A DNA stretch of 64,000 bases from NCBI GenBank assembly GCA_047602055.1, contig JASGIG010000001.1, forward strand, positions 4,216,001 through 4,280,000, in the 5' to 3' direction. Source of the stretch: JAODBQ01 sp047602055. Its GTDB lineage: Bacteria > Actinomycetota > Acidimicrobiia > Acidimicrobiales > Ilumatobacteraceae. The position numbers and the translations under genes were made by a program. Shown piece by piece: positions 17,345 to 25,500 of this stretch (positions are counted from its first letter, which is position 1; each line of letters starts with the position of its first letter). Under the pieces are notes generated by a model that was not told the origin of the DNA, did not search any database, and saw only the letters and a list, made by a program, of their open reading frames with translations.

Positions 17345-17475
17345 GCTAACGTCGGCAACGACAACCCAGCCGTGACGGCGCAAGGAAGCTGGTGCAAGTC
17401 CAGCACGGTCGCGCCACTGTGTTCGCCGGAAGCCTCCGGCGTCAGTCAGGCACTTCGCCGCCACGACGCCCACCG
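17345..17475 (+). ncRNA. Cobalamin riboswitch upstream of cbtB
   Basis: Diagnostic sequence is GAAGCTGGTGCAAGTCCAGC followed by ACGGTCGCGCCACTGT and the B12-box-like GTCAGTCAGGCACTTCGCC ending near 17459. The cbtB Shine-Dalgarno (GAAGGAGG) lies about 20 bases after the aptamer. The 5' boundary is approximate because P1 was not clearly resolved. Only about 20 bases separate it from the oppositely oriented cobN aptamer. Confidence 0.9.
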
Positions 17476-17507
17476 AACCCGGGACGCACGATCCCGAAGG
17501 AGGCTCG

Positions 17508-17723
17508 ATGAACACCGCGCTCACGCCGCCCACAGCGGCGACTCCCGTGGTCCTGCCGATCACCAAGGCCGTGCTCTGGCTCGTCACCGCCAGCGTCCTG
17601 GCCCTGCTCGTCTACTACTTCGTCGGCATCGACCAGGGTGCGACGTCGATCTTCGGGCACGACACGCACATCCACGAGTTCGTCCACGACGCCCGCCACT
17701 TCCTCGGCTTCCCCTGCCATTAG
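17508..17723 (+). CDS. cbtB: Cobalt transporter subunit CbtB
   Basis: CbtB is a small membrane protein with one transmembrane helix and a C-terminal histidine motif that works with CbtA in cobalt uptake. The 71-residue product has one hydrophobic helix (about residues 22-43, VLWLVTASVLALLVYYFVGI) and a His-rich tail, HDTHIHEFVHDARHFLGFPCH, with six histidines available for metal binding. The ATG is preceded by the strong Shine-Dalgarno GAAGGAGG. A cobalamin riboswitch immediately upstream supports the cobalt assignment. cbtA follows after 18 bases. Confidence 0.93.
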   Translation: MNTALTPPTAATPVVLPITKAVLWLVTASVLALLVYYFVGIDQGATSIFGHDTHIHEFVHDARHFLGFPCH

Positions 17724-17741
17724 GCCGAAGAGGTCGACGAC

Positions 17742-18599
17742 ATGGAGAAGAAGCTCATCTTGCGCGGCACCTTGGCCGGCACGATCGGCGGCGTCGTCGC
17801 GTTCGTGTTCGCCAGGATCTTCGCCGAACCACAGATCCAGAAGGCGATCGACTACGAGTCGGGGCGCGACGCCGCCCAGGAGGTGCTCGATCGCGCCGCC
17901 GGCATCGCCATCGAGGCGGCCCACGCCGACCCGTTCAGCCGCGCCGTGCAGGGCAACGTCGGCATCGGCGTCGGCATGATCCTGTTCGGCGCGGCGCTCG
18001 GCACGCTGTTCGCCGTCGCCTACTGCGTGTGCCTCGGACGGGTCGGCAACCTGCGGCCACGGACACTGGCGATGCTCGTCGCCCTCGGCGGGTTCCTCGG
18101 CCTGTACCTGGTGCCGTTCCTCAAGTACCCGGCGAACCCACCGGCCATCGGCCACGAGGAGACCATCAGCCAGCGCACGTTCCTGTACCTGGTGATGGTG
18201 ATCTGCAGCGTCGTGTTCCTCGTCGGAGCGGTGATCCTCGGCAAGCGCCTGGCCGTGCGATACGGCAACTGGAACGCGACGCTGCTGGCGATCGGCGCAT
18301 TCGTCGTCGCCATCGGCGTCGTCATGCTGCTGCTGCCGTCGCTCGGCGAGCTGGCCGCCAACGAGCGCGAGTTCGGCAAGCAGGCCACCGAGACGCCGCT
18401 GCCGCTGACGGACGCGAACGGCAACATCGTCTACCCGGGCTTCCCGGCCGACGTGCTGTTCCTGTTCCGCTTCTACTCGGTGGGCGCTCAGCTGCTGCTG
18501 TGGTCGACGATCGGTCTCGTCTTCGCCCCGATGGCCGATCGCCTGCTGCGACCGGCAATGGCACCGACGGTGCAGCGCGAACCGGTCTCCGTTGCCTGA
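17742..18599 (+). CDS. cbtA: Cobalt transporter subunit CbtA
   Basis: CbtA is the polytopic membrane partner of CbtB. The 285-residue product begins MEKKLILRGTLAGTIGGVVAFVFARIFAEP, typical of the family, and contains about six hydrophobic segments. The conserved block PFLKYPANPPAIGHEETI lies between the third and fourth of these. It is co-transcribed with cbtB under the upstream cobalamin riboswitch, so both should be repressed when cobalamin is sufficient. The stop codon is followed directly by a copy of the dispersed repeat element. Confidence 0.93.
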   Translation: MEKKLILRGTLAGTIGGVVAFVFARIFAEPQIQKAIDYESGRDAAQEVLDRAAGIAIEAAHADPFSRAVQGNVGIGVGMILFGAALGTLFAVAYCVCLGRVGNLRPRTLAMLVALGGFLGLYLVPFLKYPANPPAIGHEETISQRTFLYLVMVICSVVFLVGAVILGKRLAVRYGNWNATLLAIGAFVVAIGVVMLLLPSLGELAANEREFGKQATETPLPLTDANGNIVYPGFPADVLFLFRFYSVGAQLLLWSTIGLVFAPMADRLLRPAMAPTVQREPVSVA

Positions 18600-18600
18600 C

Positions 18601-18661
18601 GTGATGTTCGTGCTCCGGCCGCAGCCAAGCTGGCCCCTTCGCCTCCCGTGCTCGCCGCCTG
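18601..18661. repeat. Stop-codon-associated repeat element, partial copy
   Basis: Immediately after the cbtA stop, the reverse complement matches most of the distal half of the element at 52561-52621, including AGCTTGGCTGCG and the GGAGCACGA block. The outer part with the UUCG hairpin is missing or diverged. The 60 bases that follow, up to the FhuF-like start, show no recognisable feature. Confidence 0.72.
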
Positions 18662-18722
18662 TTGAACGAGTGCTGAGCTGACCGATCGGACCGATCTCGA
18701 CGCTGCGCTTGCCGCGGCGGGC

Positions 18723-19394
18723 GTGCGCGTCGGGTTCGACGCCAGCGCCGACCAGCCGTTCACCGGCGACCTCGACCGCTACCTCGACGTCGTCGGCGCG
18801 GTGATCGGCACCGACGACCGGATGATCGCCGCCTCCTACGGCTTCCAGACCGTCACCAGCCGCATCGCCGGCGTCACCGTCGCCGGCGCGCTCGCGCTCG
18901 GCATCTCCCCCGCCGTCACGTTCGGGCGATTGCGCTGGCGCGAGCTGCCCGACGGCTACGGCGTCGCCGTCGGCGTGACGCCGGACGATCTCGTCCCGAC
19001 GACGCCGGCGCAGGCGATCACTCGGTACGCCGAGGCCGTCGCCGCGTGGTCGACGGCGATGCGGGCGACGACGCGCATCGCCGAGCGGTTGCTGTGGGGC
19101 GACGCCGCTGCATCGCTTGCCGGCGTCCTGCGCCGGTGCACGTGGGCGGGCCTCGTCCCGGCCGAACGAGCGACAGTGCTGCTCGCCCAGTTCCAGGCGA
19201 GCGCGCCGTCGCCTGCACTCGTCGAACCGGTCACGATCGACGGCCACCCGACGTTCCGGCGCGCCACCTGCTGCCTGCTCACCAAGGCCGGCGGCCTCGG
19301 CATGTGCGAGGAGTGCTCGTTGCTGAGCGCGGAGCGGTTCGCCGACGGGCAGCGGCGGGTGCGCGCCGCCTTCGAACGTCACGCCAAGGTGTAG
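18723..19394 (+). CDS. FhuF-like (2Fe-2S) protein
   Basis: This is probably a ferric-siderophore reductase-type protein. The C-terminus carries CCLLTKAGGLGMCEEC, the C-C-x10-C-x2-C motif characteristic of the FhuF [2Fe-2S] site, preceded by TFRRATC. The rest of the 223-residue product resembles the IucA/IucC-FhuF C-terminal region, with the helical segment RIAERLLWGDAAASLAGVLR. The frame is open upstream to 18666 but contains no ATG; the GTG used here lacks a clear Shine-Dalgarno, so the true N-terminus may lie some residues upstream. It could assist cobalt or corrinoid reduction instead, given the neighbouring genes, but that is speculation. Confidence 0.8.
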   Translation: MRVGFDASADQPFTGDLDRYLDVVGAVIGTDDRMIAASYGFQTVTSRIAGVTVAGALALGISPAVTFGRLRWRELPDGYGVAVGVTPDDLVPTTPAQAITRYAEAVAAWSTAMRATTRIAERLLWGDAAASLAGVLRRCTWAGLVPAERATVLLAQFQASAPSPALVEPVTIDGHPTFRRATCCLLTKAGGLGMCEECSLLSAERFADGQRRVRAAFERHAKV

Positions 19395-19837
19395 CGCCGC
19401 TCGGCGAGCCGGTGCAGCGGCTTCTACGCCAGCCGGTTCACGGCGATCACGTAGGCGGACATGACGGCGACGCCGACGAGGACGTGGAGCGGGTCGCCGG
19501 GCGGCACCGGCGAACCGGCCGGGAGCGCGTGGCCAGTGCCTGCGGCGCAGCTCGGCAGCAGCACATAGCTCTGGAACACCATCGCCATCGACGGGTAGGG
19601 CCCGTCCACGGTCACGCCGCAAGACGTGACGCCGCCAGACGACGGCGCGATCAGCCCGGCGATGCAGCGCGACAGCGTCGACTCGCCGCTGGCGGACCGG
19701 TCGAGCAGTGCGACCACCTCGCCGGCATGGATCCGCGACCACACGCCGTCGAGCACTGGCACGGCGCCGTCGACCGTCTGGTACACGCCGACGTCGGCCC
19801 GGAAACCTGCCACTGCCCGGCGCAGAGCAGCGACCAT
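19380..19837 (-). pseudogene. Remnant of a NitT/TauT-type ABC transporter (ATPase piece joined to permease tail)
   Basis: An open frame of 137 codons (19424-19837) starts like a nitrate/taurine-type ABC ATPase but its Walker A is ruined (LDRSASGESTLSRCIAGL where GPSGCGKSTLL is expected). After the Q-loop-like region MVFQSYVLLP it jumps to what looks like a permease C-terminus, VMSAYVIAVNRLA. There a TAG replaces the expected Trp codon, and the same frame continues KPLHRLAERRYTLA to a TGA near 19380. This looks like a large internal deletion plus point decay of an ATPase-permease gene pair. Signature, Walker B and most membrane segments are absent. Confidence 0.7.
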
Positions 19838-19859
19838 AAATCATGCGTCGGACCGATTC
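19838..19859. promoter_or_regulatory. Putative operator, AAATCA-N10-CGATTC
   Basis: This inverted repeat with an AATC-N12-GATT core lies about 50 bases before the VOC gene start. The same 22-bp architecture occurs at 21752, 28887, 38575 and 38712. It is a candidate binding site for one of the nearby TetR regulators. Confidence 0.55.
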
Positions 19860-19908
19860 TTGGCCGAGAACGGGCTAACCTGGCGCCCAGCACCGCCGGG
19901 GAGGCACC

Positions 19909-20419
19909 GTGATCCTTCACATCGATCACATCGGGTTGGCAGCACGCTCCTTCGAGGAAGCGTCCGGTCTGTTCCTCGACACGCTCGGCTTCGAGCTCGA
20001 TCTCACGCGGACACCGATGCCGCACGGCGTGTACATGGCGCCGGAGAACGCCTGGATCTACTTCGTCAAGGTCGGCAACGGCCCGACCCAGATCGAGCTT
20101 CCTGCTCCCCCAGGACACCCGTACCGGCATGGGCCGCTGGCTCGACACGCACGGCCCAAGTGTCCACCACCTGGCCTACTTGGTCGACGACGTCGAGGCA
20201 CATGCCCGCGAGCTGGTCGGCCAGGGCCTCGAGCGCATCGATCTCGGTCCGGACGCCGGCGCGGCGTTCTTCTCACCGCGCACGACGATGGGCATCCTCA
20301 CCGAGCTTGTCGACGTGCGCACCATGGAACGGCTGCACAGCGGGACGGCGACGCCGATGGGGCCGCAGGATGCCGCGAAGGCGCTGGCAGAGTTCCGCGC
20401 CGCCCACGACCTAGCGTGA
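19909..20419 (+). pseudogene. VOC (glyoxalase/methylmalonyl-CoA epimerase-like) protein, frameshifted
   Basis: The N-terminal frame starts at an ATG behind GGGGAGG and encodes a VOC fold half, ILHIDHIGLAARSFEEASGLFLDTLGFEL, with a typical metal His in HIDHIG. The second half is in the next frame: TGMGRWLDTHGPSVHHLAYLVDDVEA, then AFFSPRTTMGILTELV, where His and Glu metal ligands would be. The switch lies at about 20098-20112; removing one C from CTTCCTGCT would restore a single protein of about 169 residues. Homology to methylmalonyl-CoA epimerase-like proteins suggests a CoA-ester or keto-acid substrate. It could be a real mutation or a sequencing error. Confidence 0.72.
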
Positions 20420-20478
20420 GCGGCAGCGCGGCCCCACGACGACGGGCCGGCGATCACGGCGAAAGGACCGAGCGAGAC

Positions 20479-21198
20479 ATGGCAAGCCGGAGTGCAGCTC
20501 GGTCCGCTGGCGGGAAGCGGCCCGCAGCGACCGCCCGACCGAACGGCGGGCGCGTCGGCCGGCCGACCGACGCCGACGCCGCCCAGACCCGGCGCCGCCT
20601 GCTGGAGGCCGCCGTCGAGGCGTTCGGCGAGACCGGGCTGTCGCGCACGTCGCTGCGCCACATCGCCGAGCGCGCCGGGCTCACCGCCGGCACCCTCTAC
20701 CACCACTACCCCACCAAGGAAGCCCTGTACATCGAGGCCTACGAGTGGGTCGTCGCCCAGATCCAGCTCGAGTGCTACGACGCGACCGTCGGCCTGACCC
20801 ATCCCCAGGAGCGGTTGTCGGCCGTGCTCGACCGGCTGCACGACCTGACCAAGCGGCGGCCGGCGACCGTCCGCTTCGTCGTGTGGGTCTGGGTCGAGCA
20901 CATCGACCAGTCCTCGCACCGGGTGACCGGCGTCGCCGGCATCACCGCGTTCATGGAGATGATCGCCGACGAGGGTGTGCGCCGCGGCGACCTCGACCCC
21001 GCCGACCGCGACGCGTTCCTGGGTGTTGCCGCGTCGATGATGTACGGCGTGCTGCTGATCGCGTTCACCGGCCGCACGCAGGTCGACCTGGCAACGGCGG
21101 GCCTGAACCGGGCGCTTGCCGATCAGCTGTTCCTGGCGCCGCGCACGCCACCGGCCACGACCAAGCGCGACGGGCGCCGACCGAGCGCCGCGGGCTGA
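20479..21198 (+). CDS. TetR family transcriptional regulator (1)
   Basis: This is a 239-residue DNA-binding repressor. Residues about 39-85 form a TetR-type helix-turn-helix: RRRLLEAAVEAFGETGLSRTSLRHIAERAGLTAGTLYHHYPTKEALY. The following helical ligand domain contains YDATVGLTHPQERLSAVLDRL and is not recognisable by substrate. A basic, Gly/Pro-rich extension (about 38 residues) precedes the HTH, as in the second TetR of this region; the shared GRPTDADAAQTR/GRPVDSDSAETR motifs suggest they are paralogues. The ATG follows the VOC stop by 59 bases. It is a candidate sensor for the catabolic genes between 22510 and 41141. Confidence 0.9.
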   Translation: MASRSAARSAGGKRPAATARPNGGRVGRPTDADAAQTRRRLLEAAVEAFGETGLSRTSLRHIAERAGLTAGTLYHHYPTKEALYIEAYEWVVAQIQLECYDATVGLTHPQERLSAVLDRLHDLTKRRPATVRFVVWVWVEHIDQSSHRVTGVAGITAFMEMIADEGVRRGDLDPADRDAFLGVAASMMYGVLLIAFTGRTQVDLATAGLNRALADQLFLAPRTPPATTKRDGRRPSAAG

Positions 21199-21200
21199 CG

Positions 21201-21722
21201 TCAGACCTCGACGGCACCGTTGGCGTGCCGGCGGGCGAGCTCCGCGTACACCGTGGCGTTGCCGACGATGGACTCGCCGGCCGGCGTCCCGGCGATCTCC
21301 TTCTTGACGACGGCAGGCGCGCCCGCGGCCATCACGCCGGCGGGCAGGCCGGCGGCGCCGACGAGCGAGTGTGCGGCGACGAGCGTGCCTGCCCCGATGA
21401 CGGCGCCGTCAAGCACCGTGCTGCCGTTGCCGATCAGGCAGTCGTCACCGATGTTCGCACCGTGGATCTGGCACAGGTGGCCGATCGTGGTGCGCTTGCC
21501 GATGTGGGTGGCGATGCCTGGCGGGCCGTGGATCACGGCGCAGTCCTGCACGTTCGCCTCGTCGTCGACGACCACCGGCGAGAAGTCGGCGCGGATCACG
21601 GCGCCGTACCAGACCGAGGCGCTGGCACCGACGGTGACATCGCCAACCAGCGTCGCGTTCGGGGCGATCCACGCATCGGGGTGGACGGCGGGCGACCTAC
21701 CTTCGAAGGAGTACAGCGGCAT
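21201..21722 (-). CDS. Gamma-carbonic-anhydrase-like hexapeptide-repeat protein (YrdA/PaaY family)
   Basis: This is a left-handed beta-helix trimeric protein. The 173-residue product shows hexapeptide repeats from about residue 17 to 130 (NATLVGDVTVGASASVWYGAVIRAD and so on). The three family metal-ligand histidines are present, in AVIHG and IGHLCQIHG. Members include bicarbonate enzymes and the CoA-thioesterase PaaY of the phenylacetate pathway, so a CoA-recovery role is possible here, but the activity cannot be read from sequence. The inner ATG (MPLYSFEGRSP) is preferred over an upstream in-frame ATG because it matches family starts. It is divergent from TetR (2), sharing a putative operator. 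Confidence 0.85.
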   Translation of the reverse strand: MPLYSFEGRSPAVHPDAWIAPNATLVGDVTVGASASVWYGAVIRADFSPVVVDDEANVQDCAVIHGPPGIATHIGKRTTIGHLCQIHGANIGDDCLIGNGSTVLDGAVIGAGTLVAAHSLVGAAGLPAGVMAAGAPAVVKKEIAGTPAGESIVGNATVYAELARRHANGAVEV

Positions 21723-21751
21723 GGACGGAGCGTAGTCCGCGCTCGAACCAA

Positions 21752-21773
21752 GAATCACCCTGTGGACCGATTT
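21752..21773. promoter_or_regulatory. Putative operator, GAATCA-N10-CGATTT
   Basis: This lies between the divergent hexapeptide-repeat gene and TetR (2), and has the AATC-N12-GATT core shared with four other sites. Its position beside a TetR gene is what autoregulation would predict. Confidence 0.55.
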
Positions 21774-21815
21774 AGTCCCGAGCTGTCACGTGAACGGGTA
21801 GTAGCGTGCGCAGCG

Positions 21816-22502
21816 ATGGCCAGACGGAGTGTCGCTCGCGGTAAGGAGGCACCGACGACGACCCCGCCGCGGCGGCGCGCCGGTCGCCCGGTCGACAGCG
21901 ACAGCGCCGAGACGCGCCAGGTGCTGCTCGAGGCTGCCGTCCGCCGCTTCGGACGCGACGGCGTGGCCCGCACCACCTTGCGTGACGTCGCCAACGAGGC
22001 GGGGTTGACGACGGGAACGCTGTATCACCACTACGCGACGAAGTCGGCCCTGTACACGGCCGCGTACACCTGGGCCGTCGAGGAGACGTACCGCGAGTAC
22101 AACCAGGCGATCGAGGGCGTCACCGGCGCGCGCGAACAGATCGCTGCCGTGCTCAATCGCAGCCTGCTGCTCGCCCGGGAGCGGACCGACCTCATGGACC
22201 TGGTGATCCGCGCCTGGGTCGAGCACGACGACGACACTGAGCCGCTACCGATCCCGCCGGCGGTGCTCGACTTCCTCCAGGGCCTCGTCGATCGAGGTGC
22301 ACGCAACGGTGAGATCCGCCCGGCGCATCGCGCCGAGCTGATGAACATGGTGCGCGCCATGCTGTGGGGCATCGGCATTCTCTCGTTGATCGACTCCGAC
22401 AGGATCGAGACGACGATCGACGGGCTCAAGCGGGTGATCGACGGCACGCTGTTCGCCCCGCCCGTGGGCGGGCGGCGGCGCGCCGCGTGCGCCAGCCGCT
22501 GA
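21816..22502 (+). CDS. TetR family transcriptional regulator (2)
   Basis: This is a 228-residue regulator with the HTH TRQVLLEAAVRRFGRDGVARTTLRDVANEAGLTTGTLYHHYATKSALY at about residues 33-80 and a helical ligand-binding domain with RERTDLMDLVIRAWVEHDDD. It appears paralogous to TetR (1) and has the same basic N-terminal tail. It runs tail to tail into the large oxidoreductase gene, separated by 7 bases. The operator-like repeat lies 42 bases before its ATG. Of the two TetR proteins this is the better candidate for binding the AATC-N12-GATT family, because a copy sits in its own promoter. Confidence 0.9.
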   Translation: MARRSVARGKEAPTTTPPRRRAGRPVDSDSAETRQVLLEAAVRRFGRDGVARTTLRDVANEAGLTTGTLYHHYATKSALYTAAYTWAVEETYREYNQAIEGVTGAREQIAAVLNRSLLLARERTDLMDLVIRAWVEHDDDTEPLPIPPAVLDFLQGLVDRGARNGEIRPAHRAELMNMVRAMLWGIGILSLIDSDRIETTIDGLKRVIDGTLFAPPVGGRRRAACASR

Positions 22503-22509
22503 AGGCCGG

Positions 22510-25500
22510 TCAGCCGAGCGCCGGTCGTGGGCTGCGCTGACGCAGCTCGGCGAGCAGCAGCAGCTCCTTCTCCTTGGCCTGTGCGGCGCTGGCGTCCTTG
22601 ACCCTGTCGTAGCCACGGATCGCGTCGGGCAGCGCCGCCAGCTGCACGGCGAGGTCGTGGGTGCCGGCGTCGACGCAGCCGCAGACCTCGTCGAGCATCG
22701 TCAGGTACTCGTCGATGCGGCTGCGCTCGGCGCGCCGGTGCGCGGTCCGGCCGAACAGGTCGAACGGTGTTCCCCGCAGGCGCCTGCCCGTGGCGAGCAC
22801 CTTGAAGGCCGGCATCGCCACCCGCGACGGCACCTCCCACTTGCGCGCCCGTCCGGTCGCCCGGTCACGACGGTTGAACAGCTGCGGGGCCAGGTTGACC
22901 TTGAACGTGAAGTCGCCCTCGAACGCCTCGTGGAGCTCGCGCACGAAGGCCGGGTCGGCGTAGAGGCGGGCGACCTCGTACTCGTCCTTGTAGGCCATCA
23001 GCTTGAACAGGTTCTCGGCTACGGCGCGAGCGAGCTCGTCGTGCCCGGGCACCCGCTCGCACTCCGTCGCGGCCACCTTGCGGACGCGCTGCTCGTAGCG
23101 CTGCGCATAGCGCTGGTCCTGGTAGCCGGCGAGGAACGCGCGCCGGTGGGCGATCAGCTCGTCGAGCGACATCGCGGCGACGCCCGCGTCCGGTGCCTGC
23201 CGGTCGCCCACCACCGCCAGCACGGCGTCGAGATCGTGCGCGGCGAGGCGGCCCCACTGCAGCGCCTCCTGGTTGTTGGCGACGGCGACGCCGTTGAGCT
23301 CGACGGCCCGCTCCAGCGCCGGCGCGGACACCGGGAGCCGGCCGCGCTGCAGCGCGTAGCCGAGCAGCAGCAGGTTGGCGTAGATCGAGTCACCCATCAG
23401 CACCAGCGCCAGGTGGTTGGCGTCGAGCAGCTCGACCTGGTCGCCCGTGGCCCGCTGCAGCAGCCGCGACATCGGCGCGCTGGAGAGATCGAGGTTGCCG
23501 TCGCGGGAGAACGCGACCGTCGGACGCACGTCGTCGTTGACGATCGCCCACGTGCGGCCGCGCGCCATCGTGGCCACGGTGCCGGCCCCGCTGATCACGA
23601 CGATGTCGGCACCGATGACGACGTCCGCGGCGCGCACGTCGATGCGCGGCGTCAGCTGGGCGCCGGGCTGGTCGAGGACGCGGATGTGGCTCTGCACCGC
23701 CCCGTTCTTCTGCGCCAGCCCGGACTCGTTGAGCACCGTGGCGGTCTTGCCCTCGAGGTGCGCGGCCATGCCGAGCAGGCCGCCGATGGTCAGCACGCCG
23801 CCGCCACCGATGCCGCCGACGAGGATGTTGTACGGCTCGGTCGCCTCGACCGTCGCCGGCTCCGGCAGCCCGGCGAACAGCGCGGTCGCCCCGGCGCCGT
23901 GCCGCCCACGCTGGCGCGGCCGGGCCCCGGTGAGCGTGACGAAGCTCGGGCAGTAGCCGTCGACGCACGAGAAGTCCTTGTTGCACGTCGACTGGTTGAT
24001 CGTCCGCTTCCGGCCGAGCTCGGTGGCCAGCGGCTCCACCGAGATGCAGTTCGACTGCACGTTGCAGTCGCCACAGCCCTCGCACACGGTCTGGTGGATG
24101 AAGACCCGCTTGTCGGGGTCGACGGCGTTGCCGCGCTTGCGCTCACGGCGCAGCTCGGCCGCGCAGGCCTGGTCGTAGACCAGGGCGGTCACGCCGTCGA
24201 GGCCGCGCAGCTCCTCCTGAACGCGCAGCAGGGCGTCGCGCTCGACGACGTCCACGCCGGCGGGGAACGGCGCCGTGCCCTCGTAGTGCGACAGATCGTC
24301 GGTCGCCACCACCACCTTGCGCACGCCGTCGGCCAGCAGCTGCGCGGCGAGCATCTGTGCCGTCAGCCCACCGGGGATCGACTGGCCGCCGGTCATCGAG
24401 ATGTAGCCGTTGAGCAGCACCTTGAACGTCATCGTCGTCCCGGCGGCCACCGCCGCCCGGATCGCCAGCGCGCCGGAGTGCGAGTAGGTGCCGTCGCCCA
24501 TGTTCTGGAACGTGTGGCGCTGGTCGACGAACGGGGCGAGCCCGATCCACAGCGCGCCCTCGCCGCCCATGTGGGTCCCCATGAACGTCGGCCGTCCGGG
24601 GGCGGCGAGCGCGATCGCCATCCCGTGGCACCCCGTGCCGCCGATGGCGAAGCTGCCGTCGGGCACCTTCGTGCCCGTGTTGTGCGGGCAGCCCGAGCAG
24701 AAGCCGGCGGCGCGCACGAGGTCGGTGTGCTCGTCGTCGTGCGGCACCAGCTCCTCGGTCGCGACGGGCGCGGAGGACGCGCTCAGCACGGTGAGCCCAT
24801 GGCGCGGCCGCAGCGAGGCGACCAGCTCGGCGTCACCGCTGCGGCGCTCGATGCGCGCCCGGATGAAGCCGGCGACCTGCGTGGCGTCCAGGCCGCCGAA
24901 CTCCGGGATCAGCGGCGCCCCGTGCTCGTCGGTCTTGCCGACGACGTCAGGACGCCGGTCGGCCGGCAGCCGCCGCAGCACCCTGGCCACCTGGTCCTCG
25001 ATGATCGGGTGCTTCGGCTCGATCACCAGGACCTCGTCGAGGCCGTCGGCGAAGTCGATGACGATCTGCGGATCCAGCGGGAACGTCATCGCCAGCTTGA
25101 GCACGCTGAGGCCCAGCTCGCCGGCCCGCTCGCGCCCGATGCCGAGCTGGGCCATCGCCTCGTCGACGTCGAGTGCTCCCTTGCCGGCGGTGACGATGCC
25201 GATGCCGCGCCCGCGCCCGCGACGCGTCGAGGGCAGCGTCACCCGGTCGAGGCCGTTGTGGCGCACGAACACCTGCGCCGCCGGGTAGCGCAACGTGCGG
25301 ATCTCCTCCTCGATCGCCAGCGCGCCACCGAGCCCGCCGACGCGCACGTCGCCGAGCGTCGGCGGGATCACCACGTCACCGGGCACCTCCAACCGAGGGC
25401 GGGACGGGTCGATGTCGACGGTCGCCGCGCTGTCGGCGGTGTCGTTGAGGCAGATCATCCCGACCCACGAGCTGGTCAGCCGCGACACGGCCCAGCCGGC

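Noticed and set aside
17442..19844. An 800-codon minus-strand frame through cbtB, cbtA and fhuF
   Set aside because: It is antisense to clear genes and low in complexity; no domain is recognisable.
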